A stretch of DNA of 64,000 nt from G963663615 sp963663615 (GTDB taxonomy: Bacteria > Bacteroidota > Ignavibacteria > Ignavibacteriales > Melioribacteraceae): positions 744,001-808,000 of the forward strand of contig OY760517.1 in the NCBI GenBank assembly GCA_963663615.1, read 5' to 3'. Both the position numbers and the translations under genes were made by a program. Below are positions 8,322-16,430 of the stretch, piece by piece; the stretch's first letter is position 1, and every line of letters starts with the position of its first letter. The notes below the pieces were generated by a model. That model did no database searches, was not told the DNA's origin, and saw only the letters and a program-made list of their open reading frames with translations.

Positions 8322-9782
8322 ATGAAATTCAGAGTTGCACTCTGGTTTGTTTTGCTGGCATCTTTGGTTTCGGCACAGGGAAGGTTTGCCGATTTTTTAG
8401 TGCATATTGATTCTTTAAACTACATATATAAATCGGCTGCAGTCGATAGCTTTATGGCAATTGCCCGTGCTGAGGGTATTCCATTTGTTGAGAATGATAC
8501 GGCTACATTTATTTATTTGGGTGCTGCCAATAAGGTGCAACTTTCCGGTGATGAAAATAGTTGGGCTTCCAATCCTGAACAGTTTAGCAGGATTAGTGCT
8601 ACTAATCTTTTTTATCAACGCCGTAAATATGAGATGAATGCCAGGCTGGATTACAAGCTGATAATTAATGGCAGCAACTGGATACTGGATCCGGAAAACC
8701 CTAATACTTGCGAGGGTGGTTACGGGGCAAACTCCGAGTTTGCGATGCCCGATTATGAACACCCCTGGGAAATTGAAGACAGACCCGGTACAAATACCGG
8801 TACAATAGAGCAGTTTAATATTTTTAGCCAAGCTGTTGATCGCAATTACAGGGTTTATGTTTACAAACCGCATGGCTATAATGATAATCCGCAAACACGT
8901 TACCCATCTGTCTATTACCAGGATGGTTCTGATTATATTAACCTCGGTGCAGCCAAGCAGGTACTCGATAACCTTATAGACAGTGAGAATATTCCACCTG
9001 TATTGGCTTTTTTTGTTGTTCCCAATAACAGAACTAATGAATATACCGAAGCTACACGATTTAACTATTCAGGCTTTTTTGCCCTGGAGCTTGTAAATTA
9101 TGTTGATTCGGCATACAGAACTATACCCGATAGAAAAAGCAGGGTTGTGCTTGGTGATTCTTTTGGTGGAAATATTAGTGCTCTAATAAGCTGGTTGTAT
9201 CCTGATGTATTTGGTTTGTTAGGATTACATTCGGCAGCATTTTGGCCTAATGACTATGAGGTATCTAATATATTACTTAACTATGATAAAAAAGATATTA
9301 AGTGTTACTCTGTTTGGGGATCTTATGAAAGTTTAAGCTCAAATTTGCGTACAGTTACTGATACAATGATTTCAAAAGGTTATGAAATAAATTGGGCTGA
9401 ATTACCTGAAGGGCATAGCTGGGGACTTTGGAAGGCAACAACAGATGATATTCTTGAATATTTGCTTGATGGAGTTACGACCAGTGTTGATGAGAGCACC
9501 GACAACGATTTGCAGTTAAATGAATTTAAGGTGTTTACTAATTATCCTAATCCGTTTAATCCGTCAACATATATCAACTTTTTTATTCCACATTCAGGTA
9601 ATGTTAAAATTAATGTTTATAACGTAATTGGTGAAAAAATTTCCACCCTTACAAATAAATACTTCGAAAATGGTTATCATAAAGTTAAATTTAGTGCCGA
9701 TAATTTAATTAGTGGTGTATATATCTATACTGTTGAAACGGGAAATTTGCTTTTATCCGAAAAAATGGTCTTAATTAAGTAA
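8322..9782 (+). CDS. secreted esterase-like alpha/beta hydrolase with type IX sorting domain
   Basis: The 486-residue product has a signal peptide (MKFRVALWFVLLASLVSAQ). It then has an N-terminal beta-sandwich with the look of an E-set/CBM48 domain (about 50-150), a putative esterase (enterochelin esterase/Esterase_D type) domain (about 160-390) and a C-terminal type IX secretion sorting domain (about 400-486, starting NYPNPFNPSTYINFFIP and ending MVLIK). The nucleophile is S280 in GDSFGG and the likely catalytic His is H365 in EGHSW. It is exported by type IX secretion and either attached to the surface or released. Substrate unknown: possibly feruloyl or other ester-linked compounds. The AGGGAG ribosome site supports the start. 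Confidence 0.85.
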   Translation: MKFRVALWFVLLASLVSAQGRFADFLVHIDSLNYIYKSAAVDSFMAIARAEGIPFVENDTATFIYLGAANKVQLSGDENSWASNPEQFSRISATNLFYQRRKYEMNARLDYKLIINGSNWILDPENPNTCEGGYGANSEFAMPDYEHPWEIEDRPGTNTGTIEQFNIFSQAVDRNYRVYVYKPHGYNDNPQTRYPSVYYQDGSDYINLGAAKQVLDNLIDSENIPPVLAFFVVPNNRTNEYTEATRFNYSGFFALELVNYVDSAYRTIPDRKSRVVLGDSFGGNISALISWLYPDVFGLLGLHSAAFWPNDYEVSNILLNYDKKDIKCYSVWGSYESLSSNLRTVTDTMISKGYEINWAELPEGHSWGLWKATTDDILEYLLDGVTTSVDESTDNDLQLNEFKVFTNYPNPFNPSTYINFFIPHSGNVKINVYNVIGEKISTLTNKYFENGYHKVKFSADNLISGVYIYTVETGNLLLSEKMVLIK

Positions 9783-9821
9783 TCGAGTTACAGTAGTAAG
9801 TTACCGAAAGCGGGAGTTTTT

Positions 9822-11294
9822 ATGAATATAGCATTTGTCTCAAGTGAAGTAGTGCCGTTTGCAAAAACCGGCGGTCTTGCCGATGTTTGTGGTGCATTAC
9901 CTAAAGAACTGGACAAAAAAGGTTTGAACGTTCGTGTGTTCATGCCCAAATATTATTCGATAGATGAACAGGAATACAATCTTACTTATGTAAATTTTGA
10001 GAGCGATTTCAGGGTAAGGGTTGCTGGTTATGCTCAACCAATTAATGTTTTTAAAGGTTACCTGCCAAACTCGCTTGTTGAAATTTATTTTATAGATGCA
10101 CCGCAGTTTTTCCATCGCTCATCACTTTATACTAACGACTGGGATGAAAACGAACGTTTTATACTCTTTCAGAAAGCTGTTATTGAAACTATACAGCGAC
10201 TTAACTGGAAGCCTGATGTTATCCATTGTAACGATTGGCAAACCGGACTTATACCATTACTAATAAAAGATAATTATAACTGGGACAAACTTTTTGAAGA
10301 TACTGCATTCCTGTATACTATTCACAATATTGGGTATCAGGGTGTTTTTGGAAGCGATACTATTGGTAAGGCTGAAGTAAAACCGGAGTTATTCCATAAC
10401 GGACATCTTGAGCACAATGGCGCGTTTAACTTTATGAAAGCTGGTATCCTTTACTCCGATATCATTAGTACGGTTAGTGAAACTTATGCCAGTGAAATTC
10501 TCACTCCCGAATATGGTGCTGGTATGAACCAGTATTTGGCAGAAAGACAGGACGACCTTTACGGAATTTTAAACGGTATAGATTACAATATATGGAATCC
10601 CGAAACTGATAAATTGTTAATGCACCATTACTCTAGTGACGATTTTACAGGTAAGGAGATAAACAAACGGATGCTGCTTAAGCGTATGGGGCTTGATTAC
10701 CGTCCCGAAGTACCCGTTATTGGAATTGTATCTCGATTGGCTCCACAAAAAGGATTTGATCTGATTAGCCATGTAATTGATGAACTTATGAGCTATAATG
10801 CTCAATGGGTAATTCTTGGTAGTGGCGAGTTTAAATATGAAGTAATGTTTAATGAATTAATAAATCGCTACCATGGCAAGGTTGGGGTATATATAGGATT
10901 TAATAACGAACTCTCTCATCTTGTTGAAGCAGGTGCTGATATTTTCCTTATGCCTTCGCATTATGAGCCATGCGGACTTAATCAGATGTATTCACTTAAA
11001 TATGGCACTGTGCCGGTAGTGCGTAAAACAGGCGGTCTTGCTGATACAGTTTTTGACTGGTATGAAAGAGTGCATCAGGGGCACCATGATGGTAACGGGT
11101 TTTCATTTGAGGATTATGCAGGTTGGGGGCTTGTTGATGCTGTAAAACGTGCCATTACCGAGTACCATAACAAGCCTGTCTGGCATAAAATCATGAAGAA
11201 TGGTATGCAAGGTAATTATTCGTGGAGTGTTTCTGCCGATAAGTACATTAAACTTTACGAAAAAGCCAGAGATAAAAAGGAGCTTGAGTTTTAG
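9822..11294 (+). CDS. glgA: glycogen/starch synthase
   Basis: This 490-residue GT5 enzyme transfers glucose from ADP-glucose to a growing alpha-1,4-glucan. The nucleotide-sugar motif KTGGLADV begins at K15. VIHCNDWQTGLIP, LYTIHNIGYQG and the C-terminal MPSHYEPCGLNQMYSLKYGTVPVV followed by a second KTGGLADTV are all canonical glycogen synthase signatures. Length is typical. It is 39 bp downstream of the secreted esterase gene, so they may be co-transcribed, but the two functions are not obviously linked. No other glycogen gene is in the window. Confidence 0.96.
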   Translation: MNIAFVSSEVVPFAKTGGLADVCGALPKELDKKGLNVRVFMPKYYSIDEQEYNLTYVNFESDFRVRVAGYAQPINVFKGYLPNSLVEIYFIDAPQFFHRSSLYTNDWDENERFILFQKAVIETIQRLNWKPDVIHCNDWQTGLIPLLIKDNYNWDKLFEDTAFLYTIHNIGYQGVFGSDTIGKAEVKPELFHNGHLEHNGAFNFMKAGILYSDIISTVSETYASEILTPEYGAGMNQYLAERQDDLYGILNGIDYNIWNPETDKLLMHHYSSDDFTGKEINKRMLLKRMGLDYRPEVPVIGIVSRLAPQKGFDLISHVIDELMSYNAQWVILGSGEFKYEVMFNELINRYHGKVGVYIGFNNELSHLVEAGADIFLMPSHYEPCGLNQMYSLKYGTVPVVRKTGGLADTVFDWYERVHQGHHDGNGFSFEDYAGWGLVDAVKRAITEYHNKPVWHKIMKNGMQGNYSWSVSADKYIKLYEKARDKKELEF

Positions 11295-11586
11295 GTATTT
11301 GTTGGTTAACTATGGATACGTTTATAACTTACTAGTTTACAATACCCATTATAGCTTGCAAATTGGAGGTTGTTACAATTTTAAATGTATTTGCTTTAAT
11401 AAAACTCATACCTTGAAGGATATTAGTCTTTTATAGAACAAGTTCTATTCTACTTTATGTTTTAATTTTTTTAAAAAAATGCTTCATAAAAGCAATTGTA
11501 TGGCTATAAAATGGGTATAGCTTACATGTTCCGACGAAACTTGTCTTTTTCGGATAAGCTAAATTGAGTATAGTTTTGTTAAAGCC
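11295..11586. other. non-coding stretch with small inverted repeats
   Basis: No convincing gene is seen on either strand. TAGAAC and GTTCTA (11434-11447) form a short inverted repeat. Another pairs GCTATA with TATAGC around 11502-11521. A run of seven T then seven A lies near 11467. None is followed by a proper T tract, so I cannot name a terminator for glgA here. I searched by eye for the DUF5615-type toxin that often follows DUF433 genes and found no remnant. Confidence 0.5.
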
Positions 11587-11802
11587 TCAGTTGCTGTTTT
11601 CTGCTTGTTGTTTGGCAAACAAAAGACAAGCGGTTATATTTTCCTTGGTAAGGCTGGGATATGAATTCATCAAGTCATCAACCGTATCCCCACTCGCGAG
11701 CTTTTTTAAAATAAGCTCAACTGGTATTCGCGTATTCGCAATTACCGCCTTAGTCTCCGGCTTGTCTGTATCAACATCTATGTATTTTGTCCAGTCTAAC
11801 AT
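11587..11802 (-). CDS. DUF433 family protein (orphan antitoxin-like)
   Basis: This small protein (71 residues from the ATG at 11802; 74 from an in-frame TTG at 11811) matches the DUF433 family. The domain contains a winged-helix-like region with the conserved pattern GTRIPVELILKKLASGDTVDDLMNSYPSLTKENITACL, where Gly is replaced by Asn here. Family members are often paired with a DUF5615 PIN-like toxin and are regarded as antitoxins. No partner gene follows on this strand, so it appears to be an orphan. I choose the ATG because no ribosome site favours the TTG. Confidence 0.75.
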   Translation of the reverse strand: MLDWTKYIDVDTDKPETKAVIANTRIPVELILKKLASGDTVDDLMNSYPSLTKENITACLLFAKQQAENSN

Positions 11803-11888
11803 ATCAGACAAAGATATACTATTAGATCATTATTTGCAAGATATTAAATTAGACTATTTTATTTATTTATCTTATAAATAGCTGATAT

Positions 11889-12383
11889 TTAAATGTATGC
11901 AGTTAAATAGGTTACTTTTTCTGCTTCAAAAATAAAATCGAGACCTCCAAAATGTTCTAATGTATCCGAGCTTATAAGCTGTGCCCTAACGTAAAGGTTT
12001 CGTTTGGGCGAAACGCTAAAAACAAAAAAATCCACGAATCTGAAATTGTGCTCTCCCTTTTTGATTATAATATCTTCCCATGTAATTGCTACACCATTCA
12101 TTTTTGTATATTTACATTTAAGGGTATCGCCGTCAAAATTGGGAGCAATAATTATCTCTTCAATATAATTTAGTTCGGTTTCAGCTATATTTCGCTTAAA
12201 AACAGGGTAACCAACCAGCAGGTTTAATGCAGCTTATTCGAGTTCGTAAAACTCATGATCCATATTAGGGCTAAGGTCGTTTTCCCAAATATTGAGGCAA
12301 TAATTATTCCAGCTATCAGTGAGAAAACTTCTGTAGTTGTTTATCCAGTTGGTAATATCATCCAAAGTAACCTCGGCAAATAA
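11889..12383 (-). pseudogene. decayed gene of unknown family, in-frame stop
   Basis: On the minus strand one frame stays protein-like from 12383 down to the stop at 11889, with a single TAA at 12234-12236. The first part reads DDITNWINNYRSFLTDSWN and ends HEFYELE. After the stop it continues without a frame change as AALNLLVGYPVFKRN, reaching EAEKVTYLTAYI. Both halves have the same composition and style, so this was most likely one protein of about 160 residues that has lost a sense codon. There is also no ATG at the beginning; the first possible start is a TTG inside the open frame. Alternatively, the second half (70 residues from the ATG at 12101) may be expressed by itself. No family was recognised. 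Confidence 0.6.
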
Positions 12384-12441
12384 TTAAATAATTATTGTAG
12401 CTTTTGAAAAATAGCTATATTTAAAGAAAAAAGTTTAAAGC

Positions 12442-13734
12442 ATGCACTATAAGCAAATCGATTTTGAGAAGGCGTTTTCGAGGGAAAGGATGAAAAGTGA
12501 GCAGGTTCGTGCCAGGCTCTTTTTTTATCTGATCCTGATACTGCTTACTGATCTGGTTTTTGTAATAATACTTTACAGCGACGAAGTAAAAGAAGTAATA
12601 GGTACGGTTGTACCTTTATACCATATCCTTGCAGTTTTGCTTTTTATGGGCATACGCGAGTTTAATGTAACCTGGCTACTAAAACGGGCAATACGTCAGC
12701 ACAAACAGCTATCGGTAAAGGTACAATATGCATCAGTATTTATTGAGATTACAATTCCTACAATGCTGCTTTTTGTGTTAAGCATCTATATGGAAACCAC
12801 GGTTATACTTTCCAGTCCGGTAGTTTTTATGTATTTCCTGATCATATCTTTAACCACACTAAGCTTAAATTTTGGTATTTCGCTATTTACAGGTATAGTG
12901 GCAGGTACTGAGTACATGGTACTTGTGGCAATATGGGTAATTGGCAATGAGGAGCTCTATAAGCAAGGACTGCTGGGTTTACCATATATATATTACGGTA
13001 AAACTGCCATGCTGGTTGGAGCAGGATTGATTGCAGGTTTTGTAGGGTCACAGCTAAGAAAGCGGATTGCAGATACATATAAAACTATTGCTGAAAAGGA
13101 TGCCGTTACTAATTTGTTCGGACAGCAGGTTTCGAAGGAAATTGTTGATGAACTATTAAACAGGGAAGAGGAAATTTCTGCCAAACGTTTGTTTGTGTGT
13201 GTTATGTTTCTCGACATAAGGGGATTTACACCATTTGCCGAAAAACTTGAACCTGAGGAAATTATTCGTTACCAGAACGAGGTATTTGGTTTTATGATTG
13301 ACGAAATTATTAAAAACCATGGTATTATTAACCAGTTTTTGGGTGATGGTTATATGGCAACTTTTGGTGCTCCGGTTTCTTCAGGGAATGACTGTATAAA
13401 CGCTTACAATGCAGCACGAGAAATTGTGAAACTGGTTAATGAAAAAAGTGCTAATGGCGAAATACCAAAAACAAGAATTGGGATTGGTTTGCATGCCGGT
13501 TATGTTGTTGCCGGTAATGTTGGCACAGATAAACGAAAACAATACTCAATTAGCGGAAATACAGTTATTTTGGCAGCCAGAATAGAGCAGTTAAACAAAA
13601 CATATAAAAGTCAGTTACTAATTTCGGAAGAAGTATTAAGTAATATTGAGGCGAAAGAAACCGAACTGGAAAACCTGGGTGAAGTAAGCGTAAAAGGGCG
13701 TGAAAAACCTGTAAATATTTATAAGGTTTTTTAG
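12442..13734 (+). CDS. membrane-anchored class III nucleotide cyclase homologue, altered active site
   Basis: The 430-residue protein has six hydrophobic segments in its first 200 residues, a short linker helix and a class III cyclase domain (about 245-430). Metal ligands are kept (FLDIRGF, and the Asp in FLGDG). The two purine-selecting positions differ from adenylate cyclases: Q298 stands where Lys is expected before FLGD, and S369 stands where Asp or Thr is expected in QYSISG. I376 replaces the ribose-orienting Asn, while the following Arg (AARIE) is kept. The protein may make a different product, work poorly, or act as a sensor only. It lies upstream of dnaN but has no functional link that I can see. 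Confidence 0.85.
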   Translation: MHYKQIDFEKAFSRERMKSEQVRARLFFYLILILLTDLVFVIILYSDEVKEVIGTVVPLYHILAVLLFMGIREFNVTWLLKRAIRQHKQLSVKVQYASVFIEITIPTMLLFVLSIYMETTVILSSPVVFMYFLIISLTTLSLNFGISLFTGIVAGTEYMVLVAIWVIGNEELYKQGLLGLPYIYYGKTAMLVGAGLIAGFVGSQLRKRIADTYKTIAEKDAVTNLFGQQVSKEIVDELLNREEEISAKRLFVCVMFLDIRGFTPFAEKLEPEEIIRYQNEVFGFMIDEIIKNHGIINQFLGDGYMATFGAPVSSGNDCINAYNAAREIVKLVNEKSANGEIPKTRIGIGLHAGYVVAGNVGTDKRKQYSISGNTVILAARIEQLNKTYKSQLLISEEVLSNIEAKETELENLGEVSVKGREKPVNIYKVF

Positions 13735-13888
13735 TAAAAAATTTATTATATTTTAATGCATTTGTATAAAAAAATGTAAGTAATTGATACAATAGTTATA
13801 TTTTTGATGTAAAGTAATTATTTAAACTGGTACACATAACTAACCCTGCAAGTAAAACAACAGGTAAAAAAACATAGAGGATATTTTT

Positions 13889-15016
13889 ATGGAATTTAAG
13901 GTAAACAGTCTGGATTTAGAAAAGCTGCTTAATAAAATTATCCCGGCGGTACCCACAAGAACGCCGATGCCAATACTGGAAAACTTCCTTTTCGAAATAA
14001 AGGATGGTCTTCTTACAATATTTGCAACCGATTTGGAAATTTCCCTTAAATCATCATTACAGGTAACCTCTGACGGTGATAAGTCACTCGTTGTTCCTGC
14101 AAGGTTACTTTACGATATTGTTCGTTCACTAAAGAATACTGATATTACATTCAAGATTGATGATTCAGGTAAAATTGATCTTAAGACAAACAATGGTGAA
14201 TATAAGATCAGTTATCTTGAGCCGGACGAATATCCTAACATTCCTGAGTTCCCAAATAATGGTGAAGAGGAAGTTAGCGAAACTGAAATTGATGCACAGG
14301 AAATTAAACAGGCACTTGAACGTACTGCTTTTGCAATGAGCAAGGAAGAAATGAGACCTGCAATGATGGGTACTCTTTTTGAATTTATGCAGGAAGGTTT
14401 AAGACTTGTTGCCACTGACGGACACAGACTTGTAAACTATACCCTTAAAGCTGTTCAGCCAGATATTAACGATCAGTATATTGTTCCGGAAAAAGCGGTT
14501 ACAGTATTGCTTAAAGTACTTAGCGATGAAAAAGTGAAATTGTACATTAGCAAAACTCATATCTCATTTGTGCTTAAGGATATTGAGCTAATTACAAGAC
14601 TTATCGGACAGAAATACCCTGATTACAGAAGTGTAATTCCTTCCGATAATGAATTTGCCATGAAGATAAATACAAAAGAATTACATGATGCTATACGCCG
14701 AATGATGTTATTTTCAACTACAAATACCAAACGTGTTAAATTTGCGGTTAGCGATAACAATCTTGAAATTTCAGCCGAAGATCTTGATTCGGGTACTTCA
14801 GGTAAGGAAAACCTGATGTGCGAATATACCGGCGATGGTCTTGAAATTGGATTTAACTCGGCTTATGTAAATGATATTTTAAGCCATAATAATACAGAAG
14901 AATCACTAATATTCAAGTTACACTCACCTACCAAGGCTGTAATTATTACACCGGAAGTTGAGAAAGAAGACGTTGAAATGATGATGCTTCTGATGCCTGT
15001 TCGACTAAATAGCTAG
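13889..15016 (+). CDS. dnaN: DNA polymerase III sliding clamp, beta subunit
   Basis: The 375-residue protein has the three repeated clamp domains and the usual length. Signatures include PILENFLFEIKDGLLTIFATDLEIS at the N-terminus, FAMSKEEMRPAMMGTLFE and LRLVATDGHRLV in the middle, and a C-terminal end MMMLLMPVRLNS close to the canonical MPMR(L/V). The ring-shaped dimer encircles DNA and holds the polymerase. An AGAGGA-type ribosome site precedes the ATG. The recF start follows one base after its stop, so it opens a replication operon (dnaN-recF-DUF721-gyrB-gyrA). The upstream gene is a cyclase instead of the usual dnaA. Confidence 0.97.
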   Translation: MEFKVNSLDLEKLLNKIIPAVPTRTPMPILENFLFEIKDGLLTIFATDLEISLKSSLQVTSDGDKSLVVPARLLYDIVRSLKNTDITFKIDDSGKIDLKTNNGEYKISYLEPDEYPNIPEFPNNGEEEVSETEIDAQEIKQALERTAFAMSKEEMRPAMMGTLFEFMQEGLRLVATDGHRLVNYTLKAVQPDINDQYIVPEKAVTVLLKVLSDEKVKLYISKTHISFVLKDIELITRLIGQKYPDYRSVIPSDNEFAMKINTKELHDAIRRMMLFSTTNTKRVKFAVSDNNLEISAEDLDSGTSGKENLMCEYTGDGLEIGFNSAYVNDILSHNNTEESLIFKLHSPTKAVIITPEVEKEDVEMMMLLMPVRLNS

Positions 15017-15017
15017 A

Positions 15018-16133
15018 ATGAAATTAACCAGGCTACAATTAAAAAATTTCAGGCTGCACAACGATACGATATGCGAGTTTTCTGAACATTTGAATTTTAT
15101 AGCAGGAGGAAACGGACAAGGCAAAACAACTATTCTGGAAGCAATTTATTATCTCTGTACAACTAAAAGTATGGGGGGAGCTTCCGATTATGAAGCTGTG
15201 ACTTTTGAGAGAGAAAATTTTGATATAAAGGGATTGTTTACCGAACTGACTGAAAACGAAGTTCGGGTTTTTTACGACAATTCCATAAAGAAGAAACACC
15301 TGTTTATTGACAATAAACAATTTCACAGGGCATCACGTATTATCGGAATGTTTCCTGTGGTAACTTTAACCCAGTCGGACCATGCTATTACTCTCGGGTC
15401 ACCTTCTGATAGAAGAAAGTTTATAGACTCGGTTATATCACAGGCAAGCAAAACTTACCTGAAGGATTTAATTGATTTTAACAAAATACTAAGGCAAAGG
15501 TCTCTCCTCCTAAACCAGATAAAAGAGACAAATAACAAGCAGTTGTTTAGCCAGCTTGATGCGTGGACCGAGAATTTAATTAATCGCGGTACCGAGATAG
15601 TTAAACACCGTTTTGAGTTTTTTTCACGGTTTAATGATTATCTTAATACAGCGTACAACAAAATTATGCAAGGTTCGGAAAAACCCGAAATTGTCTATAC
15701 GTTTCTTGAAAGTACCGAACCGAATAAAATTGAAGAATTGTACAGAAACAGACTTGATGAATTACGGGATGCAGAGCTTAGAAGAACAACTAATCTTGTG
15801 GGTCCGCACCGTGATGATTTTCATTTTCTGATAAATGGTTTTGAGTTAAAAAAATATGGATCGCAGGGTCAGCACAAAACATTTCAAATTGCCCTGCGGT
15901 TTGGTGAGTTCTTTTACCTGAAGGATGCTCTTTCCAAAACACCAATGTTTCTTTTGGATGATGTGTTTGGTGAGCTTGATACTTTCAGGGCAATGCAGAT
16001 TAGTTCTTATCTTGGTGAAGTTGGACAGGCGTTTATAACTATGACTGATTTTACAAAATACGACTTTTTGAACAGATCGGAACTTGACAGGATATTTAAG
16101 GTAGAACAAGGTATTGTAAAAACTAATGTCTGA
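15018..16133 (+). CDS. recF: DNA replication and repair protein RecF
   Basis: This 371-residue SMC-like ATPase loads RecA at gaps together with RecO and RecR. Walker A is GGNGQGKTT at residues 30-38. The family signature is seen in DRRKFIDSVISQ and LVGPHRDDF. The C-terminal GSQGQHKTFQIALR is the ABC signature region, followed by Walker B and D-loop in FLLDDVFGELD. It sits one base after dnaN and its end overlaps the DUF721 gene by 8 bp, indicating translational coupling. Confidence 0.96.
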   Translation: MKLTRLQLKNFRLHNDTICEFSEHLNFIAGGNGQGKTTILEAIYYLCTTKSMGGASDYEAVTFERENFDIKGLFTELTENEVRVFYDNSIKKKHLFIDNKQFHRASRIIGMFPVVTLTQSDHAITLGSPSDRRKFIDSVISQASKTYLKDLIDFNKILRQRSLLLNQIKETNNKQLFSQLDAWTENLINRGTEIVKHRFEFFSRFNDYLNTAYNKIMQGSEKPEIVYTFLESTEPNKIEELYRNRLDELRDAELRRTTNLVGPHRDDFHFLINGFELKKYGSQGQHKTFQIALRFGEFFYLKDALSKTPMFLLDDVFGELDTFRAMQISSYLGEVGQAFITMTDFTKYDFLNRSELDRIFKVEQGIVKTNV

Positions 16134-16410
16134 TTTTAAGAGCATTGATGAAATATTGAAATCGGAAAAATCCCTCTCAAGGATCAATGATCTTGCCGAG
16201 GAGTTTAAGGTGGTTAGCGATTTTCATCTGGTATTTCCTACTCTCGAAAAAGTTGCCACTCCGGTTAAAATAGTTAAGTATGTTCTTTATCTTAAGGTTG
16301 AGAATAGTGTTTGGAGAAGTGAACTTAACTTCAGGCAAAAACAGATTATTGACAGAATCAATAATCACTTCGGACAAACTTTGGTTAAGTCCGTTAAATT
16401 TATTTCGTAA
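16126..16410 (+). CDS. DUF721 (DciA-like) protein
   Basis: The 94-residue protein belongs to the DUF721 family, of which DciA is the characterised member: it helps load the replicative helicase DnaB in bacteria that lack DnaC/DnaI. The pattern LYLKVENSVWRSELNFRQKQIIDRIN with a terminal VKSVKFI is the typical KH-like domain (VxVxSSVWAxEL...L...IN). The position between recF and gyrB, overlapping recF by 8 bp, is a well-known location for this gene. It is short, consisting of the core domain only. Function by homology is likely but was not tested here. Confidence 0.82.
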   Translation: MSDFKSIDEILKSEKSLSRINDLAEEFKVVSDFHLVFPTLEKVATPVKIVKYVLYLKVENSVWRSELNFRQKQIIDRINNHFGQTLVKSVKFIS

Positions 16411-16430
16411 TAAATTTTGCAGGTAATAAA

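Noticed and set aside
11200..11436. Open frame after glgA on the + strand
   Set aside because: It begins inside glgA in another frame and has no ribosome site or recognisable domain.
13735..13888. Possible replication origin before dnaN
   Set aside because: The gap is AT-rich but holds no DnaA boxes, so there is no evidence for an origin.
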